A DNA stretch of 64,000 nt from Enchytraeus crypticus (lineage: Eukaryota > Annelida > Clitellata > Enchytraeida > Enchytraeidae): NCBI GenBank assembly GCA_905160935.1, contig CAJHZI010000311.1:511501-575500 (forward strand), written 5' to 3'. Positions 26,122 through 36,359 of the stretch are shown here, piece by piece (position 1 is the stretch's first letter; each line of letters opens with the position of its first letter). A model generated the notes under the pieces. It ran no database searches and was not told the origin of the DNA. It saw nothing but the letters and a program-made list of their open reading frames with translations. A program made the position numbers and the translations under genes.

Positions 26122-26256
26122 ACTGGGTGGCGATCTCGGTAAGATATTCGACCGCGGATCAGTATGTGCGGGGTTCAAATCCTGGGCTCGCCCGTCACTG
26201 ACATCGCTTTCGAGTGAGGAAACTGACGTTAACATTAGCTTTACCTGCTTTTTACA
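26122..26256 (+). repeat. SINE A copy
   Basis: Nearly intact: TCGGTAAGATATTCGACCGC, GGGGTTCAAATCCTGGGCTC, CACTGACATCGCTTTCGAG, TGACGTTAACATTAGC. Confidence 0.9.
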
Positions 26257-27240
26257 GGAAAATATAATTCTGCAAGATACAATAACGTACCTGAGCAATC
26301 TCTGTTAGCTTTCAATATAGGACCTAAGTGAATGATATACTGTATTACAGAATTAATATACTATACTAAGTTCCCAAATGCTTTAGAATTTGTTTAAAGT
26401 TTACTTTGCTATTATTATACCATTTCCGAAATCTATCTTGATCGATGTTTGATGATTTCTAAAGAATAAAATCAATCAGGCGGAATCAGAACGGATACTT
26501 AAAATGTCCTTTAAATTGTTACTTAAGCGGCTACTTCGACTTTTCCAGTCAAATCTAATGAGAGAGTAAAAAGAATTTCGGTTGTAACAAACATTCGTTT
26601 TCAGGCAAGCCTGTCTCGACGATTTGTTTGATCCAATGAGTCGAATTCTGAACTGAAAATGGTTTGGTGATGAATTATTCATAGATGACGGTGAAATTTG
26701 TGATCCGGACTGCGTTCATTCCTAATTCAAACTGAACTTACACTGATACATTAGTGGTCTCAAACGGAATTTAAATTTCCTTGTCTAAAATAGCTTTTGA
26801 AATAGTCTAACTATTTTAAAAGCTATTTTAATAGTAGGCACAAATTTTAGTTACTATGAGCATTACACGACGAAATTTAAACCCATGACATTAGTGTTAC
26901 AAATTAAACTGTAGTTTAATTGATAAACTGATTTTATAATTGCGAACGCGAGTGATAAACAGATTGCGTCAATTTCGATCCAAACTTATGTGCACATTTA
27001 GCTTTTTAAACACATGCCAGCAGCCATCTGCTTGCGAAAATGAATTTCTGCTACACGCCTAATATTGATTAATGTATATACTGATTTTATATTTTCAAAA
27101 ATGTTTGCTTTGACGCTTTCTTTCCTGTTCAACCGCAGTTTATCTAGCCTTTAAGTAAGTGATTGCCATTTGTTGTTAACTCGCATATTTCTATTTAGAT
27201 GGTCTCTATAATTATGAAGTTAGTTTTCACTTCGTCAATT
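26257..27240. other. AT-rich spacer
   Basis: Only a 20-bp-arm foldback (26786-26830, one mismatch) noted. Confidence 0.4.
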
Positions 27241-27244
27241 CGTG

Positions 27245-27300
27245 AAGAATAGACCAATCGTAAACTGCACGTGTCGTAAGTGATGATTGAGCAATCACCA
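27245..27300 (+). repeat. Family E core copy next to palindrome
   Basis: It repeats the palindrome core: gaagaatagaccaatcgtaa, actgcacgtgtcg and the same atgattgagcaatcacca as the palindrome centre. Confidence 0.8.
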
Positions 27301-27303
27301 CTT

Positions 27304-27551
27304 TTGAAACTCATCTAAACTTGAAATAAAATGTCAATAAAATGTTGAAATTTCTCCATGCTGTGTCCGGGACGGGCGCTGAAGAATAGACCAATCGTAA
27401 ACTGCAAGTGTCGTAAGTGATGATTGAGCAATCACCACTTACGACACTTGCAGTTTACGATTGGTCTATTCTTCAGCGCCCGTCCCGGACACAGCATGGA
27501 GAAATTTCAACATTTTATTGACATTTTATTTCAAGTTTAGATGAGTTTCAA
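27304..27551. repeat. 248-bp near-perfect palindrome
   Basis: Positions 27304-27426 and 27429-27551 are reverse complements with one mismatched pair (27420/27435) and a 2-nt centre. The arms carry the family E core (ACGATTGGTCTATTCTTCAG, CCCGGACACAGC). Confidence 0.95.
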
Positions 27552-28685
27552 TACTCGTATTATAAAATAGTGCATCGTTTTCCAGATGATTAAAGCATTT
27601 GATGTTTTTAAAATTCCCTCTTTCAAGGTTCAGTTTTTGCTCACCGACGAAAATAAGAGAAACTAAATCTAAATAGAAAATTAAATTTACATTAATTAAA
27701 TTTTAAATGAAAAAATGTAAATGCCAAATTATAATCTTTCAGATGCTTGAAAACGTTATTTAATTTTTGCTGACTTGTGTGTACAGCAACCATAATAAAA
27801 GCAGCACCAACTGTAATTTGAGTATTCCCAACAACATTGTATAACAACATTGAACATTTTAAAGCAAAACAAAACCCATCAGGAGCAAGTAAAACTACCC
27901 AAAAACGGAACAAATTTAACATCCTGAAATCCAATCACAGAAGTAGCGAATTAATATAAGATGTCTCTAATATGAATAGCACTAATGTTTAATGTTTAAT
28001 AGAGTATATCATACTAAGGCATCTCTATACTTTACAACAGCTACGGTAAAACAAGCAATACACAATAAAATGCATGCAGTAAAACTCACTACAATATAAA
28101 ATAACTATCATATGTAACGTAGCTTAAATATCGTAACTAAATATGCCCACCTTGTACCTATATAATAATTAGAATTAGAATTAGAATTTGATCAGATTCA
28201 AATGTTCATCGGTGATAACAGGCTCATCACCGATGAACATTTGAATCTGATCCAATGTCAAGCCTATGACGGCAGGGCCGTGCGCGGAATACTTCCCGTC
28301 ATAACTTGACAGGCAGTCGTTTGTGAATGTTTGTCATTGTCATTGACCCAGAAGCGTCAGACAATTTTAAACTTAAAATTATTTCTGATAAAGGAATTAT
28401 GAAAAATAGCCGTACTTCGGGACTGATTCCCAATGGATTTGAGACTTTTACGAGATTATAAACCGCATTTGGTTCTGAACCGGACGTTCCTGTCTTTGGG
28501 ACTGAGAATAGGAACTAAAGAGTCTTCATGTAACTAGGTTATATTTCACCGTTGTGTTTTTAGCATTAGTTGTAATTAGTAGTAATAAGTTTATACCATA
28601 GAAATAATGATGATATATATCAAGTTGATATCAAATCCTTCTATGATTGTATCCATATATGCTAAATAAATTATCATTTCAACAG
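27552..28685. other. Spacer without recognised gene
   Basis: The open frame at 27692-27934 (-) has no family pattern. It contains attagaattagaatt units (28167-28187) and a 27-bp-arm foldback (28190-28252). Region 28260-28520 is less AT-rich but uninformative. Confidence 0.4.
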
Positions 28686-28689
28686 ATTA

Positions 28690-28838
28690 AAAAAGCTAAT
28701 GTTAACGCCAGTTTCCTCACTCGAAAGCGATGTCAGTGACGGGCGAGCCAAGGATTTGAACCCCGCACATAAACACCGCACATGCAGATCCGCAGTAGAG
28801 TACCTTACCGACATCGCCACGGGCTCCAGCCAGTATCC
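28690..28838 (-). repeat. SINE A copy with internal duplication
   Basis: Reverse orientation. A short segment (ccgcacata) is duplicated in the anticodon-like region. The core GCGATGTCAGTGACGGGCGA is intact. Confidence 0.85.
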
Positions 28839-29684
28839 TTATCAAGCATCCATATAAATGTTCTCATTAATGTAATACGGATTACTTTCATGCTAAGCAA
28901 TACTTTTTATTAAGAATTGATTTTTTAAAGTACACTGAGAATGTGATAAAAATAGTTAATTGAGAATGTGATAAGATATGACAAATTAGTGTAGTGAGCA
29001 ATCGACACCACATCACACTGGCATCAGGTTTTTGATCAGACAAATAGTGCCGTTCGAAACAGGACAGTTATAGTGCCATCCCCACTCTGTATCTGCAATA
29101 GGAATATCTTAGAGAACAAATGCAACTATCGGTGACTTAAAACTTCACATTTCTTCCGCGTTGCCGCGAATTTCTGATCTTCGTTTCCCGAACCGAGCGT
29201 CTCTGTAACACGGGATATCGATTTCGTTGAGAATAATTCTTGGCACCCGCGTGGTCAGCCGGGAACAGATAAAGAATTGTTTTACTCCTCACAGAACCTT
29301 ATGTGCTGGATGAGAACAGGTCAGGGTGAAGAATGAAATATTTAGTTATTTATTTCTCCTCCTGGGTCGATGTAGTCTTCTCGAACACATTGAATGTGGA
29401 AACACGGGAACCAGAAGAAAAGAAGTTATCAGAAAATATCATCATATCGGCCGGATGTGATAAATAACTGTTATTATACAAAAGATCACGAAAGTGAAAA
29501 TATTTGAAGATCTGTGACCAGTTTAATATCTGGAATAAAGATTAAAAGAGTTTTCACACATATGCTAAATGTTTTCTAATCTACACTCAGAATTTCTTGA
29601 CACTGGCAAGCATGCAATTGCAACTTGCAATTTACGTGAATTATATTGCATGTTGTAACCAGAATTAAATTACTTAGAAGATCA
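28839..29684. other. Spacer without recognised gene
   Basis: Nothing recognised. Confidence 0.4.
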
Positions 29685-29910
29685 TTATTATCGTCATATT
29701 CCCTTGCATCTCATGTAACTACTGCCGGGATAAAACTTTTCAATTCATTTTAGAAAATTTTGTAGCAATTTCAAGAGCCTAGGCGCTAACCAAACGAATA
29801 CCGTTTCTGATACTGGTTTGGATCTAGTTTTTATGTCGCCTTCTACGATATGTGCATTTTTAAATGGTTGGTTTATTCTTCAAGCAACCCGGGTACAACA
29901 CGGTGAAAAT
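29685..29910 (+). repeat. Family H repeat then family E core
   Basis: Diverged ATTATCGTCATATTCCCTTG, GCGCTAACCAAACGAATACC, then at 29865 GGTTGGTTTATTCTTCAAGC and ACCCGGGTACA. The same H-then-E order is seen at 19805-20030. Confidence 0.6.
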
Positions 29911-30269
29911 TCTTTTCGACGCAAAAAGTATAACAATAATTCGTAGTAGGCCATAAATATACATAACTATAATATAATATAGGCCCTAATTCGTTTTGTA
30001 AAATTACCGGAGTAGAGTAATATTATAATTAACCCCTGTAATAATGATTAATATTACTTGTAATAATAAAATACTGTAATAATAAATACAATGGAACAGC
30101 ATAATACTACATGTAAATATACATCTTTAGTACGCCACTTGGGCAATCAAAGCATATACACAATGTAAAAAACACAAAAGAACAACAAGCGAAGAAAAAA
30201 ATAGAAAGAAAATAATACAGTGCATTTCGACACTTAGGCCAATGCAATAAGCCCATAACTATTATGTAG

Positions 30270-30437
30270 TATTTACCCTGACCATTTCTTGATCACCGGA
30301 CAGGCTTTCGTTTAGGACTTTACTTCTCCACAGCACATTTCTTTTGCAGATTGGTTTGGATAAATTGATCTGTAATGATGTGTGCTGTTGGGGAAGTCCC
30401 TGACATCATCCTTGGATGAGGAAACGGACGTTAAACC

Positions 30438-30473
<36 letters not shown>
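30270..30473 (+). repeat. Family F SINE-like repeat, longest copy
   Basis: It runs from CCCTGACCATTTCTTGATCA through CACAGCACATTTCTTTTGCA and GACATCATCCTTGGATGAGG to AAACGGACGTTAAACC and a TTA-type tail. It matches 53075-53275 in reverse along its whole length. Confidence 0.8.
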
Positions 30474-31428
30474 TAAACCGCATAGGTTACAATTGAGATA
30501 AACACTCAACAGTACTTTTATGCATAATATTTTCCTTTCACAGTGTGTTTCAAAGTTAAGATTTATTATAGCTCTCTAATTATCTTAAAATGTAGAGCAT
30601 TTGTATTGAAATGAAATGCCGGCTTGTCTTAGTGGCCCTAAACAGATTTTAAACAGATTTTAGACAGATTTATACATATTAACCAAATTTTCACTTTCAG
30701 ACGTATTCAAAACGATAAGGAATATAACATCATCATCATAATTTCTTCTAAGAAGTAGACTTGAGTCTACCGCAATGATCTATATTTAGCTCCAGGGGTT
30801 ATGAATCCGAGTCCAGCCCGTCTGTGGGATCGATACGGCATCGACCGATGGAATTGGGCGCTCAACGGGGCAGACGAGGCCATTTAGGCTGACCCCCCAG
30901 CGGCCCACGGGTCTTGAACCGTGAAATGTGTCGAACGAGCGCCTCAATCGAATGAAAAGTTCTTCAAATGAAAATCTTGTGCAATCATTTGAGAAGTTTC
31001 TAGCTAACATCGAGATTCTATCTACTCATTTTTTATATTCTTTGTTTTCTTTCATCTCTTTGCGTTTTTGTATGTCTTTCTCTCTTCCTCTCTTCTCTCT
31101 CAATGATTAGCTGATTAATTAAAGGAGATATGTATCTAGTAAATTTAAAATCGCTCTTTCCTTGAATATGGAGAATGTGCTAACCTTTCATACTAGTAAT
31201 TTAGTCATTGGTTTTCTTTTGAATGCTGCGCAGTCATTTCGTTTAGGAATGCTGGAAATGTTGGATTAAGGAATTGTTAAATGTAAAAGCGGAATAGAGA
31301 CGGAGAGAGTGAGAGGTTTTGAAAGAAATGAAGATTAAAAATGAGGAAGAGATAGAAAAAGAGAAAAAAATGAATGGAAGAACGAGAGAGTATAGAGAGA
31401 GAATTATAAAGTAAAGGAAGAGGAAGAA

Positions 31429-31430
<2 letters not shown>
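30474..31430. other. Spacer with one GC-rich block
   Basis: About 30780-30925 is clearly less AT-rich than its surroundings and open on the minus strand (SVDAVSIPQTGWTRIHNP), but has no recognisable family or splice sites. Possibly a retroelement scrap. Confidence 0.35.
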
Positions 31431-31433
<3 letters not shown>

Positions 31434-31470
<37 letters not shown>

Positions 31471-31490
31471 AGAGGGAGAGAGAGAGTATA
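31434..31490 (+). repeat. (GA)n microsatellite
   Basis: GA-rich, about 55 bp, embedded in a longer purine-rich stretch from 31300. Confidence 0.9.
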
Positions 31491-31749
31491 AAGAGAAAGA
31501 GAAAAATAGAGTGAAAAAAGTGAAACGCATCAGATTGAATTGAGTTCCAGTAGTACGTAAAGTAATTGCTTAATTTCAGATGTGGTTAAAATGCTGCCTT
31601 ATATAAGTGAACCAGTGAAACATACAAGCATATCAAAGTAAAAAAGATAATACGAAATAAAATAGAAGAAAAAGCCATTAAATTTCAGTTTTAATTTTCA
31701 GGTAAGTAGTTATAATGATGATATTAACAAACTTCTTGTCAAAATTCCC

Positions 31750-31990
31750 CGTTACATTTTTTATTTATTTATATTTATTTTATTATTTTATTTAGATCAC
31801 CAAATTAGGGTCATTCAACCCTGTACAGTTCACAAGCAATGCAAACAAACAAGTAAATGCAATAAGTGAGCACAATTTAAATGTGAACCATGGTGAACTT
31901 AAACGAACATATAAAGTAGAAATTAAAGAATTTAAATAAGATTTGAATCAAGTATATTCACAAAACTGGCGAAAATAAAAGAATATTAAA
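31750..31990 (-). mobile_element. Possible non-LTR retrotransposon 3' end
   Basis: On the minus strand the sequence ends in an AAATAAATAAA-type tail preceded by untranslated-like sequence, as in the RT element at 59145-60600. No coding part survives, so the call is weak. Confidence 0.3.
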
Positions 31991-32369
31991 CAAATCACTC
32001 AACATGGATCTTCAAATATCAAACGATTTTCGTGTAGATGGGGGAGTAATGAAAAGGTTTTGAGGTCAGTGTGGGGTGAGCAGGAGAGGAAGGGGGTAGA
32101 GACGGATCATAAGAGGTCATGGTCGGGAAAAAGAAAATGTGATGATGTCAAATGAAGCCGTAGTAGCATTATATTGAATTCATCTCATCGGCAGAGCGAC
32201 CACTGCGCAGATATTTCTTCTAAAGGGTTAGGCTAGGACAGCTAACTACGGACTTGAATGGACTTATTGGCTAACGGACTGCCTTGGATCTTTGGATAAC
32301 GAACGTACACGGAGCCGGAGTCAGTCTCTAATAATAATAAAGAATTAGAATTAGAATTAGGCAGGAGAA

Positions 32370-32587
32370 CCAGGGCCATTACAGGCGACCAGCGTGAAAA
32401 AGCCTTTCTATGGCAGCGCCTATCTATCGCACTCCAGCGTTTTAATGCTGTATGCATTCGTGGCACATTGGCGAAATGCGGCCTCCGAGAGCGTAGAGGA
32501 ACTATTTTAAATATTTTTCAACTTTCTTTTAATTAAATAAAGTCTTTTTTATCTTATATTTAGCCCAGGGCCTTATACAGCCCAGGG

Positions 32588-32590
<3 letters not shown>
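32370..32590 (+). mobile_element. Non-LTR retrotransposon 3' end (5'-truncated), copy 1
   Basis: The plus strand encodes [20 protein letters not shown] and RFNAVCIRGTLA, the C-terminal end of an RT ORF seen better at 43160. It is followed by a 3' UTR with two direct AGCCCAGGG repeats, then TA repeats. Confidence 0.7.

Positions 32591-32645
<55 letters not shown>
32590..32645. repeat. (TA)n microsatellite
   Basis: About 55 bp of TA at the 3' end of one retroelement fragment and the start of the next. Confidence 0.95.
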
Positions 32646-32649
<4 letters not shown>

Positions 32650-32830
32650 AGCGACTGTCTATTGCTCTCCAGCGTTTCAATGCAGTCTATATCAGTGGCG
32701 CTTTGGCTAATGGGCTTCCCAGAGTGTAGAGGAATTATTTTAATCGCTTCTTTTTAAAACTTTTAATTAAATAAAGTCTATTTTATCTTATTTTTAGATC
32801 AGGGCCCTTTACAGCCCAGGGCATTAAAAA
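32650..32830 (+). mobile_element. Non-LTR retrotransposon 3' end, copy 2
   Basis: RLSIALQ coding end (frame broken afterwards), then the same 3' UTR with AGGGCCCTTTACAGCCCAGG. Tandem with copy 1. Confidence 0.7.
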
Positions 32831-32905
32831 ATATAATAATAATAATAATGATAATAATAATAAGGCTTAACGTCCGTTTCCTCATCCAGGGATGATATCA
32901 GGGTA
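32830..32905 (-). repeat. Family F SINE core fragment
   Basis: An AATAATAAT stretch, then GGCTTAACGTCCGTTTCCTC and CAGGGATGATATCAGGG. Confidence 0.7.
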
Positions 32906-34079
32906 TACGGTATGTACATTCAGTGGTGTACCATAACTATAAATAACCTGTGCGCGTGAATAGCAACAACAACGCGATTAGAGTGCAACTGTTGTTCACT
33001 ATAATATTGAGCACTAATAAACCATATATAGACCGACGAGCAGAATGTGGCATCCAATAGTCGGTAAAGAGTCTTCTTCAGTCACTTCGGGTAAGAAATG
33101 TTCGGCTAATGAATTAGAGAATGTATTTTTGACGGATTAAAAATTTTAAAATAAATAGTTCATATATTCAGTCCAGCAAATAATTTAGTAGATTTATAAG
33201 TTTTTAAATTTAAAGCTTAAATGCTTAAATTAAAAGCTTACTTATTAAATTTCGATTGCCTGATTCATTCTTGCTGCAACTAGTTTAATAGTTAATGCGC
33301 TGCAATTATTTAAAGAGTTTATTGTTTTACTCATCAAATGATTTATTGCTAAAAGATTAGGTACAGAGTATTTATTGCAGCCATTTTCATGTAGGACTAC
33401 TGTTTTATTGCTAAAAGGTTAGGTACAGAGCATTTATTGCAGACATTTTCATGTAGGACTACTGTTTCCAATTATCATTAGTAACTTTAAAGAATGGCAA
33501 ATTATTTAGAATAGATTTTAACTATATTTTAAAATACATTTTATATGTAGTTATAATATTTACAGGAATATTAACGCATAGCAATTAAACATCTATTTCC
33601 TTTCAAACCTTTCAAATTAATTCAAATCAGGGATCTACTGAATCTTTTGAGTGGATGGTATCCATTCATTAAATCTGCAGCCTAAAAAATGGCCGTAGCA
33701 CTGGATTTGAATACTTCATTAACTCATCCGCAGTCGGAATCCTAACGCGTCAAGCTACTATCTCAACTCTAACATATTATTTTTACACTTACAGTTTAGA
33801 CTGAAGTTTAAACGAATATGTTAAATATTTCTTCATCTGAATTGTGAATAATAGTGTTATGTTTTCAGGAACTAATGCAGCCACTCTGTAAGGCTGACTT
33901 CTGCGCATGCGCTCCGGAGAATCTGGGATTAAGAGTCACTTGGTTCGAATGGATTCGTAATTGAATTGAACGAGTTGGGAAGAAATAGAAGTGCTTTCCT
34001 TATGCGATTGCACTTGTAAGCAATTCTCTTCTCTTTTGTTCATTGAAAAAAGTTTTTCTATTTCAAGCTGGCTTCATTT
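32906..34079. other. AT-rich spacer
   Basis: It includes a tandem duplication of about 65 bp (33340-33470, unit containing tttattgctaaaaggttagg and ttcatgtaggactactg). A tRNA-like relic may lie at 33680-33770 (-). Confidence 0.45.
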
Positions 34080-34595
34080 ATTACTTATTTATTTATTGCT
34101 TTAATTCAGGCGTAATAACCCATACAGGAATCATGCACATACAACAATGCAACAAAAACCAGAAAAGAAAATAGGCTGCGCAGAAATTGAGTTACAAGAC
34201 AATTACTTATAGAATTAGGCATACAAAGCTATAATAGGCTCAGAACACAAAACACTTAACTAGCATATTAGCATTATCCAGCAAGCACATTCTAAACTTT
34301 AATCTGTAATTAGCAAGGATAGTATCAAAACTAGGCAATCCAATTTCTAGCAGCGCGATGGTTAGGCTGCTGTAACGTTTGTATCCAAAATTTTTTTAAA
34401 TACATTTATTATAGCAAGATCGAAACTTCTCTATTGAACCTATTGTAAACGACGACCATAGTGCCACATCATAGAAGCACATACAATAGGATTTGAACAG
34501 GATCTTCCTTGCATTAAGAGAGCAATAAGGAAATCTACGCTTTAATATATTCGTACGCATACCACGTATTTCACGCTGTATATCGTTATTATCAT
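34080..34595 (-). mobile_element. Non-LTR retrotransposon RT ORF 3' end (degenerate)
   Basis: On the minus strand: DIQREIRGMRTNILKRRF, RKILFKSYCMCFYDVALWSS, FTIGSIEKFRSCYNKCI, then a stop, then IALLEIGLPSFDT. This is the typical segment after the RT domain, ending with an AAATAAATAAG-like tail near 34080. Frame broken, 5'-truncated. Confidence 0.75.
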
Positions 34596-35071
34596 TATTT
34601 TGAAATATGCTTCTGGAGCATATTTCAAATTATTGTAGCATGTGAGAGTAGGTACCTGGTATTGGAAGATTAATGCATTTGCGGAAGTCAGATCTTGGAG
34701 ATATTCTACAGAAAAAGATTCAGCTAAAAATAGGTTGGCAGCAAACTTATTATGTCAATCATTCTATAAGATGTTAGATAAAAGTGCGTTTAATAGCAGC
34801 GTAATTGCACGCAATTGTTGAATATTAAAAATTATTAGAATTTTCAGAAATTCAAATAATTATATGATTGCTAATCAAGCTGCAGTTCTTGACAAATAGT
34901 ATGGCATTGAGATAAATTCCCATTTTTTATAATATTCTAAATAACGGCTAATCAATACAAATTAATTCGTCTTGATTCGCTACAGTTCCTAATCTCAGCT
35001 CTTATTCCTACGTCTAACATTTTTAGCAACACATACAGTTACAAGATGGCATACTACAACTGGTATAACAA
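34596..35071. other. AT-rich spacer
   Basis: It begins with a foldback (34599-34629) at the 5' truncation edge of the retroelement. Nothing else. Confidence 0.4.
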
Positions 35072-35200
35072 ATGGGCTGACCCGGTGACATGTTGGCAAG
35101 TTGTTCGACAGCGGTTCAGTGAGTGCATGGTTCAAATCCAGTGCTCTCCCCGTCACTGACTGCTATTGAGCAGAAAACTGATGATAAACGTGGCTTTGGC
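35072..35200 (+). repeat. SINE B copy
   Basis: GGGCTGACCCGGTGACATGT, B box GGTTCAAATCC, CCCCGTCACTGACTGC and GAGCAGAAAACTGATG. Confidence 0.8.
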
Positions 35201-35234
35201 CGTTGTACACTAATATATCATACTCTGACATCAG

Positions 35235-35700
35235 TAATCATCATCATCATCATCATCACTCGTTTATTTCAGACAATAGTCCATAAGACCTTTCCACGAT
35301 ACAATGACAGAAACAAGAGAAAAAGACAGAGAATTACGTAGTCCAACATCAAAAGATAAAAAAGCTAAACAGAACACAGTGATCAGCTTAGGCAGAACCT
35401 TGACATGGAGGAAATAAGATGTAATTAATAAGTACATAAGTAATAATCATGCGGCTAACAAAATAATAACAATAGTACTAATGGACTAATAACATAATAC
35501 GGCCTCGAGTAACTTGGGTGCTCTGGTTTCGGTGCCCTGAGTCTCCCCTCCTGTTGATGGTGCTTAGGGGTGACGAAAGGGACATCAAATTCAGATTTAT
35601 GCGATGATAGCTGTAAGATGTGCTGCAATGATAGCATGTAGCGCCGGATATACTGAGACCTGAGTGAACAATCTAACGCTGACAAACGAGATTCGAAATT
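35235..35700 (-). other. Possible element remnant with ATC tract
   Basis: A short (CAT)n run at 35237-35258 starts a block that stays open on the minus strand (35455-35685: QYIRRYMLSLQHILQLSS). This could be a retroelement 3' region, but no hallmark motif is present. Confidence 0.25.
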
Positions 35701-35981
35701 TGTTAAGACTTTTGCAGCGAGAACGGTTTTCTTATCTCAACTACTTTCTCTCTCTTTCTCTCTCTCTCTCGCTCTCTCGTAGTACTACTTCCTAACTCTT
35801 CATGTATGCCTCTCTGAATTAGTTTTTCCATCTTCCCTTCTTTATATATTCTTTGTATCTCACTTCTCTATTTCGCTCATAGCTATTTTGTGGTCACGCT
35901 GTTTATATAATTTTAAAAGATAAAATTATATAGCTAAAAGTTTAACTTCTGCTTACATATCGTTAGGGAGTATCAGCGACA

Positions 35982-36051
35982 GTCCAACAAAGTTTCGAAT
36001 CCACGTCTTCATGCTTTCAGGCCAGTAAGTTGCGAACTCGGCCATGCAACC
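35982..36051 (-). repeat. tRNA-like relic
   Basis: The minus strand has A-box-like ATGGCCGAGTTCGCAAC and B-box-like GGATTCGAAAC about 30 nt apart, resembling a tRNA head. Stems look incomplete, so probably a SINE or pseudo-tRNA. Confidence 0.4.
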
Positions 36052-36109
36052 GGTACTGTAAGTTAAACAAAGTCTTGCATGAGCGTATTTATTGAATATC
36101 ATTCAACAC

Positions 36110-36180
36110 GATATGATGATGTACCTGGCATCATCCTTGTATGAGGAACCGGACGTTAAACATTTATTATTATATTTATA
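36110..36180 (+). repeat. Family F SINE core fragment
   Basis: GGCATCATCCTTGTATGAGG, AACCGGACGTTAAACAT, then a TTATTAT tail. It supplies a minus-strand AATAAA about 190 nt past the NACHT-WD stop codon, a possible poly(A) signal. Confidence 0.65.
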
Positions 36181-36197
36181 TTTACATAAAAAGCAAC

Positions 36198-36335
36198 CGG
36201 GCTGAGCCGGTGGCTTGTTGGAAATTTATTCGACAGCGGATCAGTAGGTGCTAGGTTCAAATCCAGTACTCTCCCCGTCACAGAAATTGTATTCGAACAG
36301 GAAAGTGACGTCAAATTTGGCCTAGCTTTAACTTC
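36198..36335 (+). repeat. SINE B copy in the NACHT-WD 3' flank
   Basis: GGGCTGAGCCGGTGGCTTGT, B box GGTTCAAATCC, CCCCGTCACAGAAATTG. It lies 25-160 nt past the stop codon, antisense to the gene, so probably inside its 3' UTR. Confidence 0.8.
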
Positions 36336-36359
36336 ATGTTTCTCCTTCATTTTAATCTT

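Noticed and set aside
27692-27934. 80-codon minus-strand frame with hydrophobic stretch (FRFWVVLLAPDGFCFAL)
   Set aside because: No recognisable family, no clear splice sites, and AT-rich context. Kept as unexplained, not called a gene.
35982-36051. Functional tRNA gene
   Set aside because: A- and B-box-like motifs are present but paired stems are incomplete; more likely a SINE head relic. The same applies to 2985-3095 and 57780-57860.
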